Assembly (NCBI RefSeq): GCF_905475395.1
Contig: NC_058338.1
Location: 48,271,935 to 48,335,934, forward strand
Direction of reading: 5' to 3'
DNA from: Chrysoperla carnea
Taxonomy: Eukaryota > Arthropoda > Insecta > Neuroptera > Chrysopidae
Length of the DNA stretch: 64,000 bases
This document shows positions 1 through 12,845 of the stretch, piece by piece. Position 1 is the first letter of the stretch. Each line of letters opens with the position of its first letter. The position numbers were made by a program, and so were the translations under genes. Under the pieces are notes generated by a model. It was not told where the DNA came from. It saw only the letters and a program-made list of their open reading frames with translations, and did not search any database.

Positions 1-536
1 ATGCGAATGAATTAAATGTGATTCTTTTCAGTAAAACTTCTCACTTTTATGTGTTAGTCTACAGGTGTTACTATCTGTTTAAAGCTTTTGTAAAAGAACG
101 ATTCTTGCGAGAATAAAAACAATTTAAAAACGAGGAAAAGCTAGGCAGTTGTTGGCTATGGTTATTGATTAAATCTTTGCATACTTCAATGATTATAATC
201 TTAGTCTATATTTACTCAAATTTACACGCATTTCAGATAAATTTATATTTAAAAAGTCATATGTTCCACTTGGTTTGCGAAAAATGTAAGTGTTGAGTTC
301 CGCCTCGCACAATTCGAATAATAGATGTAAATAGCGTTACCAGCGTCTATATGTATTAAATACATACACACCAACCGCTTGTTGAAGTAATCACATTACT
401 TAATTTCAAAATATTTTTAATTCCAAACAAATATTACTTTTTTATGAAGTTTTTGATCATATTAAAAACAATTCTGCTATAAAATAAATAATGCGCGCGT
501 TTTTGAAGTTAATTTAAACGACGAGAGATGCCGATG

Positions 537-547
537 TGGTCACATGA
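537..547 (+). promoter_or_regulatory. Motif-1/M1BP-like promoter element upstream of the AT-hook gene
   Basis: TGGTCACATGA matches the fly core-promoter Motif 1 (YGGTCACACTR) at 9 of 11 positions and lies about 130 bp before the AT-hook start codon. It sits in a locally GC-richer stretch (about 520-600), which stands out from the AT-rich surroundings. A TATAAAA at 606-612 follows. Motif 1 is typical of broadly expressed genes in Drosophila, which would suit a chromatin protein. The match is short and the role is inferred. Confidence 0.3.
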
Positions 548-673
548 CCGACGCTCTCCGCCATTTAGCATTACAAACATCAAGCGACCGGGTGAAACGC
601 ATCATTATAAAAAAACGTAAAGTTTTTGGTGTTTTAAAATAATTGTAATCGTATAAAATTCAATCTAATTAAA

Positions 674-3628
674 ATGTCTGAAGTGGGTGCAGTGAATGCT
701 AAAAACACAGATGTTGATGAAAATCAGGTAAGAGTTATTTTCTAAATAATCTTTTGTAATAAATTGTCTCCTTAATTTATTTACTATGTGTACGTAATCG
801 TGTGTGCTAATGCTTAGAATGTGAACGTTGTAATTGCTTATCATATGGCATCTGGTATGTTCTAAGCCCATCAAGAAAAATGCCATTTTTATAGATATCC
901 AAAGATCTTATTAGGATCTTGAAATTTTATGCAAATTCATTCTACTGTGATTCCATCTTAAGTAACATTATATAGTACTTAAATATAAATAACACCAGCT
1001 TTAAAATCATGATTTTTTAAGTATTTTATCGATAAATACTTGTAATTGTATTGAACTTATAATAAACAAACGTCATGTATAGTTATCTCTTTTTAATATA
1101 CAGTAAATGTATGTATTTTTGTATATTTCTTGTTCGTTGTTTAGGGTATGATAGAATTGGAGGGAAAGTTGAAAAAATTTAAAAATTCAATTATTATTTA
1201 CTTTTCTATTTTATTTCTAGACTGATAAAAAAGGACGTAAAACAAAGAGTCCGCGTGCATCTGTTATAGACAAGGCACGCGAAGAATCAGAAGCCATAAT
1301 AAAGGTAAGCATTTTATCTTTCATCAATGCCTTTCATTTAATTTAATATGTAGGTTAAAGCTCTAATTAAATTTACTAATTCATTAACGTTTGATAAATT
1401 GTATCAAGTTCAAGTTGACTATTGCTATTTACCCAAAATTAATCTTCAAAATGTATGGTTTAAGTGAACTTGATCAAATTTAAAAGGTTAAACCAAGGTT
1501 AACTCTCAATATTTATAATTTTGTTATTTCAAATTTAAGAGTCTTGGGGGAGATGTTGGAGATACAGAAGGCCGACGTAGGACTCGATCTTCAGCCCGTG
1601 GTACTCCAGCTGCTCCACCACCACCAGCTAAAAAAGAACGGAAAACGCCAAATCCAAAAGCTAAAGGTATACATATATTTTTTAAATTAAATTACTTTCT
1701 TATATACATGATATGAAATTTTGTTTATTATCCTTGAAGAGTGCAAAGATTCTTATTGAAGTATAGGATTTTTGATTTGGATTTTTAATTTCGGAATAGT
1801 TATATATTTAATAGATAAATTTCTTGTTTAATTTTATATTCGAGTTAAACAAAGTGAAAATGGTTTTCGATTTTTTTTGTTTTTAAAGATAAAAATCCTT
1901 TTATATCATCAAATATTAATTTAGAAATTTCCCACAAGTTCAAAAGATTTTGTCTGAAAAATTATGTCAATAAAATTCTAAAATTATGATTATACAAAAT
2001 GATAGTCGCGATGTTATAATTTTTAGGAAGTATTTATACCATTACGATTAAAATAAAAGTATACATCTTTAACCACAAGAAATCGTAACAGTATCTCCTT
2101 AATAAGCCCAAGAAACCATAATTTATTAACCAAATAATTACCATATTTCGATATCGGGCTTTGATATTTCAAAAATTAATCGAGATATTTAAAATTATAT
2201 TTTGAATTTTCGATGGTTCAGACGGTTTAGATGGTTGTTTTTAATTTTAGATTTTATTATTCATATTTTTTCTCACCGAATTCTATAAGTATCCATTGCC
2301 AAACTTTGTCTTAGCATAATCAGTATTATCAAAGATAATATATCAGAACTCATCAGGATTTTTCACATTAAATTTCGTAAATCAATTTTAGTACTATATA
2401 AACACGTATTTCGACCATGAAGTCATCATCAGTATGAATTAGCTAATAGTAATTAATCTTATAAATAGTATATGTATTCGAAGATATCGCGTAACATACT
2501 AAAAAATAAAATTAATAAATTTTTGAGAATAAAGGATATATTTTTATAGATATATAAAAGATTTTTCTTATTTCCGTGCAGAAAGTGTCAAATTAAGCCT
2601 CTCTGTGAAAACTAAGCCGCTTTCTGTCCCCATCTCTTAGATCTCATGTTTTTGACAATTGAAAATGAGATCTGAGACCTTTAGATGTTCAATATACTAT
2701 TTTTGGTTTCATTCATTTCGTATAAAAAAATTCTTATTCCAAAACTTTTCGAGATATAGGATAACAAATAAATTACATAATTTTTATTTCTATTCTATTC
2801 TCTATTTATTATATTTCATCCTTAACTTTATCAGAGAAAACGCAAAATATATTGCCATAGATTTATATGGACTTTTTTCAATAATGATAATTGCCTTGAA
2901 ATAGCTATTGATAAATGTCAAGTGGTCTCTATTATATCTAGATTATTATATTTATCGATGGGATGGTCGATAAATTTATTCAAGTTATATAAGTATCTTC
3001 TCCCAAAATAATTTAAAGTGCGGGATTGTACAATTTTTCAATCTAAGTTTTACCTTAACTTTCTTGGATATATTTATAACTATCAAATGATTATTAATGA
3101 AAAGCCTTAAATTTTTTCTATCCGTTTTAAGGTGTTGGTCGTGGGCGTCCTAAGAAGAACAAAGATCCAGAAACAGACGAAACTGATTCTCAAGATGAAA
3201 GCAAAGAACCAAAATCTGAAACAGAAGCTGAGAAAGTAGAGGAAAATGATACAAAAAATGATGTCACAAAATCAGAAGATGACGAAACCGACAAAAAAGA
3301 AACAAAATCTGATGAAGTAAGTAATAACGACGAAAAAGCAGCTGAAACAACCAATGAAAGCAAAAGCAATAATAACAGTGAAAGTAGTCCAGAAAAAGCA
3401 GAAACTGATAGTAAAGTAAATTCATCCGAAAATAAGGAATCAGAGGCGAAGAGTATCGAAAATGGTGAAAAAGAAAAGGAAACACCGCCAGCCAATGAAG
3501 ATGAAAAAATGGATACCACCGATTCGTCAACAAAAGAAGTTAAATCAGATGATGTGTGCAGTATAAAAAAAACTGAGTGTCCGTCAAATGATACAGCAGC
3601 ACCAGAAGTGACAGCAACAGCTGAATAA
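674..3628 (+). CDS. AT-hook (HMGA-like) acidic chromatin protein, 4 exons
   Basis: Four exons join in phase: 674-727, 1221-1304, 1540-1666 and 3132-3628, giving 253 residues. All introns are GT-AG (493, 235 and 1465 bp). The start is the first ATG after a promoter-like region and sits in an AAAATG context. Residues 19-88 are basic, with KKGRKTK at 21-27, RRRTR at 58-62 and a short proline run at 72-75. One AT-hook core, GRGRPKKNK, begins at residue 91; this motif binds the minor groove of AT-rich DNA. Residues 98-253 form a low-complexity tail rich in Glu, Asp, Lys, Ser and Thr, with no fold I can recognise. A basic DNA-binding part followed by an acidic tail is the layout of HMGA-type proteins, so a nuclear chromatin role is likely. 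I cannot name an orthologue. The reverse-strand reading frames over exon 4 are shadows of its biased codons. Confidence 0.85.
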
Positions 3629-3835
3629 AAACAAAAAAACAAAAGGGAGTTTTTTTAATTTTTCTTCATAATTTTAGTGTTATTTTTTTTCTTTTATTTT
3701 CCATTTGTACATGCTGTTGGCTGTCCAAGCCTAGATGAATATTATAAAATGTACTAAGATTCTAAATTTCTACAGAAGTGGTTAACGTAACCATACAAAA
3801 TACAACTAACTCCCCCTTCTAAATTATGGCGTGCC

Positions 3836-3841
3836 AATAAA
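3836..3841 (+). terminator. First canonical polyadenylation signal after the AT-hook gene
   Basis: AATAAA lies 208 bp after the stop codon. Other A-rich candidates follow over the next 2 kb, so the true 3' end is open. Confidence 0.4.
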
Positions 3842-6800
3842 TTTGCTAGTTTTATTTGTATATTTCATATTCAGATTTTCAACCAGCAATTATTTTGGCG
3901 GCTGTAAATTGATTTCATTTCAATAGATTGTACAAAATATACAATTTTTCATTTTTTGTCCATTCAAATTGAATGCCTAATGTTGTTCTATTTGTGATTC
4001 TGGGAGTTGAAATTTTTTTTCATGCGATTTTAAAATGCATAGAAAAATTTTCGGCTGAGTTTAATTTCCAACACATTTTTTTGGAACACATATCTTTGTA
4101 ACATTCTTAACAGTCCTTCGCAGTTCCAAATGTTAAAAGATTGCTTAAATGTGCGTTATTTCAAGTAAGATCATTGATTTCATTTTAAGTTAGACAAAAT
4201 ATTGAACAAGTTAAGATCATTACCATATGCAATTTTATATAGGAAATCGAAGGATAGCTTTGTGCATGGATTACTTTTTCTAGAAGTTCAAATAGAACAA
4301 ATTTACAATTAGAAAATTTCATAGTAATAATAAACATGTAGATTCGTGGTTTTTTTAAATTCACATATTAAAGATTAATCTTATGTTTTACATATTTTAT
4401 TAAATAGATCGAAAATGAGACACTCTATACTTACATTGAAAATATGAAAGTGTCATGATTTATTTATATTCGTTTATACGTTTGGACGAAGGAAATTTTC
4501 CAATTTTTATTATTTTTGACTTGATATTTTTTAATAAAACTTTCTGACGCAGGTCCTTTATGTATATACGTTTATATAATTATTCTTTATATTTGTGTAC
4601 ATAAAATCGATAATACCTTGTGGAAAATTCGATATACTTAGATATTATGCTTGTGACGATGGTATGTATTCAAAAAAAAAATTTTTTTTCTCTGAAAATT
4701 CCTAGCTTCCACTTTTTGTTTAGAGAATTTTAGTAGCCTATTTAAATTTTGGATACTTTTTCATTTGGGGAAAAATATTTAAAATTTTCATATTTTCAAT
4801 CTGTCTCAATGAGGGAAAGTTTTTTTTCTATTTGCAATTCTACGCATTAAATTGAATTACGCATTTTTATATAATTATATGCATCAAATTGAATTAAATA
4901 ATTTTTTCAATCAATTATTAGACGGAAATATAATTAATTTTAATCTCGAAATAATTATCTCACAATACTTTTTATTTGAAGTAGCCTTATAATTAACTAC
5001 ATAAAAAATTGGTATGAATTTTTAATTGTAGCACATTTGAATAATTATTTATTATTATATTTATCTTTTGTTTTGAGATCTATTTTTAAAGAGGGGAAAT
5101 AGTAGCCATATCTACTGTACTACAAGTTTTTTTCTTATCATACTTAGAAAAATTCTATGCCTTAAAGAATTTTATTTTTTTCTCACTTATTTTCGTCGTA
5201 TTTTTCAAGTATGTTTTTAATCCGGTTGTATTTTAGATAGGTTTCGACAAATTCTCTTAACTTAAAGGCAATTTTAGTTATTAAGTCATCACAATATAGC
5301 GTTGCAATCGGATTGCCTAAATAATAATTAGCGATCTACTTCAACAATATTAGAGGGATAATCGTGTTAAAGCCTGTCTAATATACAATCGTGGTTTTTT
5401 AGTCATAATATTGTGTAGATAAGTGTAGATTTATTAATTATGAAAGTGCAAAATGGTTTCACGTTTTAATTGTAATTATTAATGATTTTTATTTTTCATA
5501 AAATTATCTTTAAATGTAAAATAACACTGTGTTTTTTTTATATAAAATTATTGGGGATATAGTCAGTTGATTTCTTGTAAGAAACTTAATTTTGTTTGAG
5601 AAACGTACATTCTGTGTTTTCAAAACTACTGATATTTTAGTTAAAATAGAAACAAACAGTTGTTCATAGTTTGTCATTATATTGCGATCTTTTATCAGTT
5701 TTCAAAAGTATTGTTCAAACTGATTTGAAATAGACTGTAATGTGTCTCGATTTTTTCAGCCATTTCATGCATTTTCTTCATTAAATGGACTATTAAAATT
5801 GTCAAATATATTTTGAAATTTTGCTACAAAAATTGACTGACGGACATTGAAAGTAGAGCTAAACACAAACATGTTTCTAATGCAACCTAGAGATAACATT
5901 CAGGGTTTGTAAAGTGCTAAAATATTTTGAATGGATTCTAAACAAACATAATCAGAAGAAGTAGAATACATTCTGGTTTGGCATTTTATTATTTTTAAAG
6001 TAAATTCTAATAGTTTTGAATCAATGATCCGAAATTGCTGTACGACAAAAGAAAACTGATTCTAATAAACTTAGTTTATTAGCTTTAACACCATAAACTG
6101 TGTTGTCTTACTTTCAAGGAGTTGGCGTTTTTTTTTGGTAATAATTTAATAAACACTTTTAATATTTTACGAAACAGGAAACAAATTTTAAATTATTAAT
6201 TTTATTTATAAGAAAAAAAATCTATACATGTTTAGTTTTAAGTATCCCTATTAATCTTAATAAAAATTTCCATTTTATTCAATCGAATTTTCAAAAAATG
6301 ATTCTTTTAAAATTTTCTTTTTTGTTAATTAACTTAAGAACTCTGCAGAGTTTGGTACTTGGTGTAAATTTTAATGGACAGATTTAATATTGAACTATGA
6401 ACGTTGTTAAAAATATACTAAGAGGGTTGTTTCGCAAAAAATGTTAACAAATTAATAATAATTATTTTTTTTTTGATTAAAGAGTGGGAGTATATAATTG
6501 TATTTCTAAATTTTTTCAATTTTTCAAAAACTATAATGAATGAAACAAAAAAAAAAAAAACAAAAAAAATTGGAAACGCATACTGTAAAAAATGAAATTT
6601 TAAATAAAATCCTTTTAAAATTTTTTTTTATCTTTTTATTTAAGCTCTTTTATGGGCTTCGCCTGATTCCCATTTATCTTTACAATTTATTATCTTTTTT
6701 GTTGAATCAATTTCCACATTTATGAAGTTTTCACCTTATAATCAACAATAGTGGCATTCTAATTAAGATGACCATTTCTGTGGGCTATATTTTAACAAAG

Positions 6801-6900
6801 TGGGTCAATAGTAATGTTGGTACAAGATAAAGAGGGTATAGGGAAGAATTACAAGAGAGGCCACAAAATAGCATTAAATCAAGGGGATGTAATGGCGCTC
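3842..6900. other. AT-rich gene-free stretch
   Basis: Very AT-rich sequence with many homopolymer runs. No coding exon, RNA gene or clear repeat was recognised. Part of it may be alternative 3' UTR of the AT-hook gene. Confidence 0.5.
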
Positions 6901-6921
6901 GTGTAGTAGCGGAGTATATGT

Positions 6922-7460
6922 GCCATATTAATTTAATGCAATTTTAGGGTAACTTTTTAACAAAGAGATTGTGCTCCTTCCCTCTATCCTCCATAGTACA
7001 CGACGAAAATCATCTATACGCTACAATTCCAAACAGCTTTGAAATTTTGCTCATAGCTTCTTGGAGCTAAAAAATGAAATTTTGCCCAAATTTGTTTCTT
7101 TGTAAAAGAGTTTTTTGTTTCTTATATCCAAGATGTATTTTTAGAAAAACTTCTTGGAAATGTGTACGAACTGTATTTTTATGTATGCATGGTTCTCTGG
7201 AACACCAATCCCATCTTAATTTAATGCAATTTTAAGGTAATTGTTTTAGCACAGATTTTGCTCTTTCCCTCTACCCTTCATAGTACACGACGAAAATCAA
7301 TTATACGCTACAATTCCGTACAGCTCCAAAATTTTACTCATAAATTCTTGGAGCTATAAAATGAAAATTTGACTCAATTTTTTTCAATGTGATTGAGTTT
7401 TTTTGGTTTTATTTCCAAGATGTATTTTTGGGTAAAGTTCAGTGTCAAAAAGTGTACCGA
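6922..7460. repeat. Diverged tandem duplication, two units of about 250-290 bp
   Basis: Unit 1 (about 6922-7170) and unit 2 (about 7209-7460) share blocks in the same order: ATTTAATGCAATTTTA, TAGTACACGACGAAAATCA, ACGCTACAATTCC, CTTGGAGCTA and CCAAGATGTATTTTT. The offset is about 288 bp. The units have diverged by substitutions and small indels, so the duplication is old. Confidence 0.7.
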
Positions 7461-7819
7461 TCACACTACAAAACAATTCCAATTTAACGAAATTTTGGTT
7501 TCTTTTTATTCAGTTATCTTTTATTTGAATGTCAAAAGCACTAACATTAAAAACGTTTTGAACTTTCATTTCCAGAATAAATTTTTACTGCAGTCAATCT
7601 GAATCCATATGAAAAACCCTTTGTAAATCATTAGAGTTAATACAAAAGGTTAAATGTAAAACATGTTCTTTATAAAAAGTAAACAACTTTTGATCCCGTG
7701 AGGCCATAAATTAGGTTAGTACATTATACAGTATGTATTTTATCAACTATGTGCGTGTGTCATCACAGTCCTGTTATACATACACGACTGTAGTTATCTA
7801 AGAGTAACTAATCATCATT

Positions 7820-7862
7820 GTCTATACAAGGTATTTCAACAATTAACCCAGTCAATTGTTTG
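7820..7862 (+). repeat. Dispersed 43-bp motif, copy 1
   Basis: Contains GTATTTCAACAATTAAC followed by AGTCAATTGTT. Near-identical copies lie at 22561 and 61469. The core is an imperfect palindrome, as expected for the end or subterminal hairpin of a mobile element. Confidence 0.65.
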
Positions 7863-8931
7863 TTTTCACTTGTTTTTTGTACTGTTGGCAAAAATGGGTA
7901 TTGTGTCACTGGCGTTATTTTTTTGTCGGAGCAACTAAAGTTCTAATTTGGGTTATAAATAAAAAAAATAATTTTTTTTAATGCTGAACTTGTTTATTTT
8001 CATTTTTAAATAACATTTTCTTTCCTTTTTTGTTTTGATATATTATTTTTTTTAAATCTATATAACGATATTAAAAACAAATATGTATCTATATTCAAAA
8101 AACAAATTTAATGAACACTTAAAAAAAGGGATTATAGTCCTAAGTGCAAGGTCTTTTCTCACAACTAACAGGGGGAAGACCATGGCTTCGTGATGATAAA
8201 TTTAAAACATTATTTATTTGGGAAAATTCTAGAAAACGAAAACTTTGTTTTCGGGGGCTGCGAAAATTTTAGATTGTTATAATATAAAGATACCTAATTA
8301 AATATAATAAATAAAAGTAAAGGTTCCGCCTTTTAGTAATTACTTGTGAAAAAGAACCTGGGACTGTGGACTATTAATTTACTCATCTTCATCTTATGAC
8401 AAAATATACTAATTTTGATCATTGGATGATAAATATGCGTATAGCAATAAATCAATTAAATTTCTTGTCGACGAAGTTACACTTATACAAAGAAAATACT
8501 TAATATGTAGGTACAATCTCAAGAAAATATATATCAAATTTACAATTTAAAGCAATCATTTTGAATGTCTTGGAAAGTTTTACAAGAGTTGTTTTTTTGC
8601 TTTGTCGATTCGAGGATTTTCTTTTTCTTTGTCATGACGAATACGTTCATAGATATTAATACAACGATATACAAGATATTAAATCTATTACCTATCTATG
8701 GACGAGTGCGTCATTTGGATGAAATCGTTTCAACCGTTGAAGCAAAAAAAAAACACAGCTAAAGTTATTAGTTTTTGCCTATATTTTATACGATTTTTAT
8801 TAAAAAAAATAAAACTGCGTAAAAAGTCGTTCATTATTCAATGCTGGAAATACTTTATGTAATTTTATTTATGAATTTAATTAAACTTGGGCAGAATCAA
8901 ATCTTGGTACATAATTATCCCTCAGAATAAA

Positions 8932-9312
8932 ATCAGTTTTTACGAGTGTATTCAAAAATGTCGTTACACGGGTAAAATGATCCCCTTTATATACGTTAAA
9001 ATGATCAATATTTTGTGTGTAAAATTATAATAGGTAAAATGATCCCCTCTCCCCTCATCATGTGGAGAGTCTTCAATGTGTTGATTTAAATTATTTTACC
9101 AGTGATATTTGTGTCTGCCAATTGTTGATGCAATGTAAGAGAACAATTAATATTTTATGTTAAATTTATATTTAAAATTTGAACAAATCAAAAGAAATTG
9201 ATTATAGAAGAAATGATTATGGAAATTGATATATCGACGTTATACATATCTCAAATAGTTTGGCTATAAATTTCAGTTTTTCTTAGGGGGGTCATTAAAG
9301 GACACGTTTCTC
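8932..9312 (+). repeat. Dispersed repeat H, copy 1 (about 380 bp)
   Basis: Shares ordered blocks with 23776-24208, including ATGATCCCCTTTATATACGT, CAATGTGTTGATTTA, TTTTACCAGTGAT, TCGACGTTATACATATCTC and AATAGTTTGGCTATAAATT. No coding capacity was seen, so it is probably non-autonomous. A weaker partial relative occurs near 52290-52400. Confidence 0.65.
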
Positions 9313-9455
9313 TCAAGTCAACAAAAACAAATGTTACATCTTTGCCTTTGTTAAACCTTTTTGTTATTCTAATTAGTAATATGCCCCTTGATGATAGACA
9401 AACCCTACTTTGGCCAAAATAACGACTAACTTCATCGACCTTTAAGATGTGTTCT

Positions 9456-9876
9456 CAGGGTGTATAAAAACCCCGGTAATCCGGCCCTTGGCAAATCCGG
9501 CACCCCCTGTAATCTGACATGTCTATTGTTATTGAATATTTTTTTGACAATCTTCGCTAATGTAGATCATATTGAAGAGATTACAACTTGTACGCGCTTC
9601 CACTATTTTGCTCGACGCGAAGATATTGTTTTGATTCTGATTGCTTAGTTTGATTTTAACTTCATATGATAGCGGTGCGATTTGAGTTCATTGTTGAGTT
9701 CATTGAGCGTGAGTTCATTATTTACTGGTTATTATTTGTGATTGTTGGATTAAAAGGTACTATTTTGTAAACAATTCCGGATTATAGGCGGTCTTAGGCA
9801 ATATTCTATAATCCGACAAATTCGATAGTTCAACACTGTCCTGCAAAACATTTGCCAGATTACCGAGGTTTCACTG
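9456..9876. mobile_element. pogo/Tigger-like MITE with terminal inverted repeats
   Basis: The left end begins CAGGGTGTATAAAAACCC and continues with CGGTAATCCGGC. The right end, read in reverse, begins CAGTGAAACCTCGGTAATCT. The shared ACC(C/T)CGGTAATC(C/T)GGC core and the leading CAG resemble pogo/Tigger-type termini, from memory. The interior contains further inverted blocks such as ATAATCCG. At 420 bp with no transposase it would be non-autonomous. A TA target duplication is not clear on the left side. Confidence 0.55.
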
Positions 9877-12700
9877 TACAATATTTATTGATGTTCTTCT
9901 ATTTTACTTACTACTAATTAATGTACTTTATGATAGAATACTATTAACAGCTTTCTTACAATCGTAGCGTTTCTAATAAGAAAACCAACAAAAAACCTTT
10001 CCTATAATCTCATCTCTTTGGTCCTTTCTTATTGATTGTTTGGTTTTGGACTCGCAAATGTGTCGTAGGTCTTGATCTCAGCAATGTTAAATCCTTTATC
10101 CTTATGACAAAATTTACATTTCACTTTGTATAAGTGTAACTGTGAAGTTCTCTCAGTATAGTTTTTATACCAAAAAAAAAAAATTGATTACATAATTTCA
10201 TTCTTAATTAAAAATTTATGATTAATTATTGTTAATATTTATTTTATAATTTATTATTTAATCACTTAAAAATATCTATATAATCATTAACGTGTAATTT
10301 ATTAATATACATATACATTTATAAGTCACATTAAGTTAAAGTAGTGTAGTTTTATTTTGTTTTAAAAGTGTGTTTTATTTTGCTATATATTTCATTCTAT
10401 GAACAAACACCTTTTTGTTTATAATAAAAATATTCACATTTTCACATCGAATCTTTTATTTTGTGAGCTTTTAAATAAATAATACAAAATATGGTTCTAT
10501 TTTCGCGATACATAAATATGACATTTTTTTCATATTCATCAGAACTCATTGAATGAAGAGTTACTGCAAAATAGATCTAGCCACACTATTTGAAACAAAG
10601 TTCTTTAGGAAACTAGCTATTATTGAAATCCATGATATAATTACGAATCATTTTGAATATTTTTGAACATGCTCAGTCTGCTTTTCATGCATTGCCATAT
10701 CAAACGTTTGAGACGTTGTTTTTTTTATGTTTGTTTAAACAACAATTTTTTTTAAATCACGGCTGAAGTGTCTTACACGGTGTTGACTTATGGGTCGTTC
10801 AATACGAAATAAGAACGAATAAAAAAGAGAATGTAGTTCTAAATATACATACGTGTACATCTAACATATATGTCGCTGTCAATTAGTTTAATTAGCCGTT
10901 TAATTAACAGACTAGTTTTTTTACTAAACGGCCTCGTTCAACTAGCGGTCTGAACGATGTTCCGTCATTCAATCAAACAGCTAGGCAAATGACTGAATCG
11001 ATTACGTTTAACTGCTTGCCTAGCCTAGTCATTTAAATTTAGTTTCACTTTCTGCTATCTGGGGCTAAAAATTCAACTGTCTGTCAATATGTTTCACTGT
11101 TAATATGACACCGGCAAGGAACAATATTGTTGGCGTTTCTCACAGTTCGATTGTGTTGACACAAAAAAAGTACAATGGAAGAGTGTTTGTTTGGTTCGCT
11201 ATGGTGGCGAAATTTCAGAAAGTCCAGAATCTGATACAGGCTTTGGCAAGTTGATCACTTTTTGGTGGCTACTTTGAAAACTGGGCTTATTTACACCAAA
11301 TGTGAAATTGGGAGTGCTTAAACTGGCGGGAAATTGAATATGCCATACAAACTTTCGGTTATGCGTGCCTGGTATAAAAGAGGTTTTTATGCAAATATTT
11401 GATACGAGCTAAGACATTGACCCCTGGTCGTTAAAAAAACTCAACACATACGTTTTGTACGTTTTTATAGAGAGAGATCTAGAAAATAAGTATTTCTACA
11501 TAAATGAGTGATTTTTTTAATTTTTAAAATTAAAATATGGAAAGTTAAATAACGGCTCATGGTCGTATTCGCATCTTTTTTGTATGTCAACAATTTGGTT
11601 ATTGGCATACATATTGGGCTTAAGGACGAGTGCAAAATTGCTAGGCTGGCAGTTTTAATAGTTATTGAGCATTGAGGAGCTGCTCAACCAACCTAAGAAA
11701 CCGAGACAATCAATTTATGGGCAATTTCCAAATACTTATGTGGTCTGGTACAGTTGTGTTGTTATAATGTTTAATTTCAGAATAATTCTTTGTACATGGA
11801 GTATTTCCGGCTTTGGCAATTTGTTAAATTAATGTCAATATTGTGAATAGTTGTTCGGAATGCAATCAGTAGTATTTCTAGCTTCTTTGAAAGACACCAA
11901 ACCTAAATTTTTCTGAGCTTCTATAATTTTTTCGAGTAATATTAATGTATCGTAAAAACTTTCCATTCAAATAAGGTACTCAGCTTTTAATATATGTATA
12001 TATATAATGATGCTTTCAAGTGATAACCTATAGTATTTATTATCCAGCAGCAATTGCTACTGATTCAAGCTTTAGGCAGATACTTCTTTTTTAGTTAAGT
12101 ACCTTATTCGACTCAAAAATATAAAATTACTAACTCAGAAGAATAAATCTAAAATTTCTTCTTGTTGTACAAACCCATTCTTTTTGAATACAGGCACTGA
12201 CGTTTATGACAATAAGAATACAAAATTTATTTGGGAATTTGTAAATATTTACAATGTGTGTGTATTTTTTTTCATTTTACTTTTTCTCGTATCAAGGAAT
12301 TTCCATTGTTTTTAATTTTACTCAATATAGTTGAATAACGCATCATTAACTGATAAAAAAGATCCTTACTAGCTATAGATCCCACCATTAGAGCTGCTTT
12401 CTTTGGTTTTTAAATTAATCACTTTAACAAAGCTCAGACCACTTTGAACATAAAATAACGCAGCTAAAATCGATCTGCAGTTTGCTTTGAAAGTTGTATA
12501 GCCTTGTATATTGATAGCGTCCAGCCCCGGTAATGTTTTGGGCCCATTTTCTATGGAAAGCATGCTTTCTTACCAATATCTATATCACGGACCAACATAC
12601 CAACATAATATCTATAATAATTTTTTCTCATCTCTGTGCAGAGAGTGTAAGCTTTCGTCCAGCTGTGCAAATCGAAGTTGCCGCTTTCTGCCTCCATCGG
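9877..12700. other. AT-rich intergenic stretch
   Basis: No exon recognised. A short inverted motif occurs around 10978-11035 (GCTAGGCAAATGACT against AGTCATT and TAGGCAAG-type sequence). About 11090-11430 is slightly less AT-rich, but I could not make a coherent reading frame from it. Confidence 0.4.
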
Positions 12701-12708
12701 AAAGAAAA

Positions 12709-12845
12709 ATAGTATACACACCACGGCAGCAAGTAAAGAATGTCTCAGATCTCATATTTGTCTACCTCGGCTTCTCCTCGGGCGTCAATGAACATGAGAT
12801 CTGAGACATTCTTTACTTGCTCCCTAGATGTGTAATATACTATTT
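12709..12845. mobile_element. Hairpin element with a perfect 28-bp inverted repeat
   Basis: The arms 12728-12755 and 12794-12821 are exact reverse complements (core GAATGTCTCAGATCTCAT) around a 38-nt loop. Weaker pairing extends outwards to about 12709 and 12845. A decayed relative lies at about 2571-2700, sharing CCGCTTTCTG, AGATCTCATG and ATGAGATCTGAGAC, so this is a repeat family. Confidence 0.6.

Noticed and set aside
3190..3642. Long open frames on the minus strand opposite exon 4 of the AT-hook gene
   Set aside because: They are shadows of GAA/AAA/TCA-rich codons in the real exon and read as low-complexity Ser/Leu/Phe.
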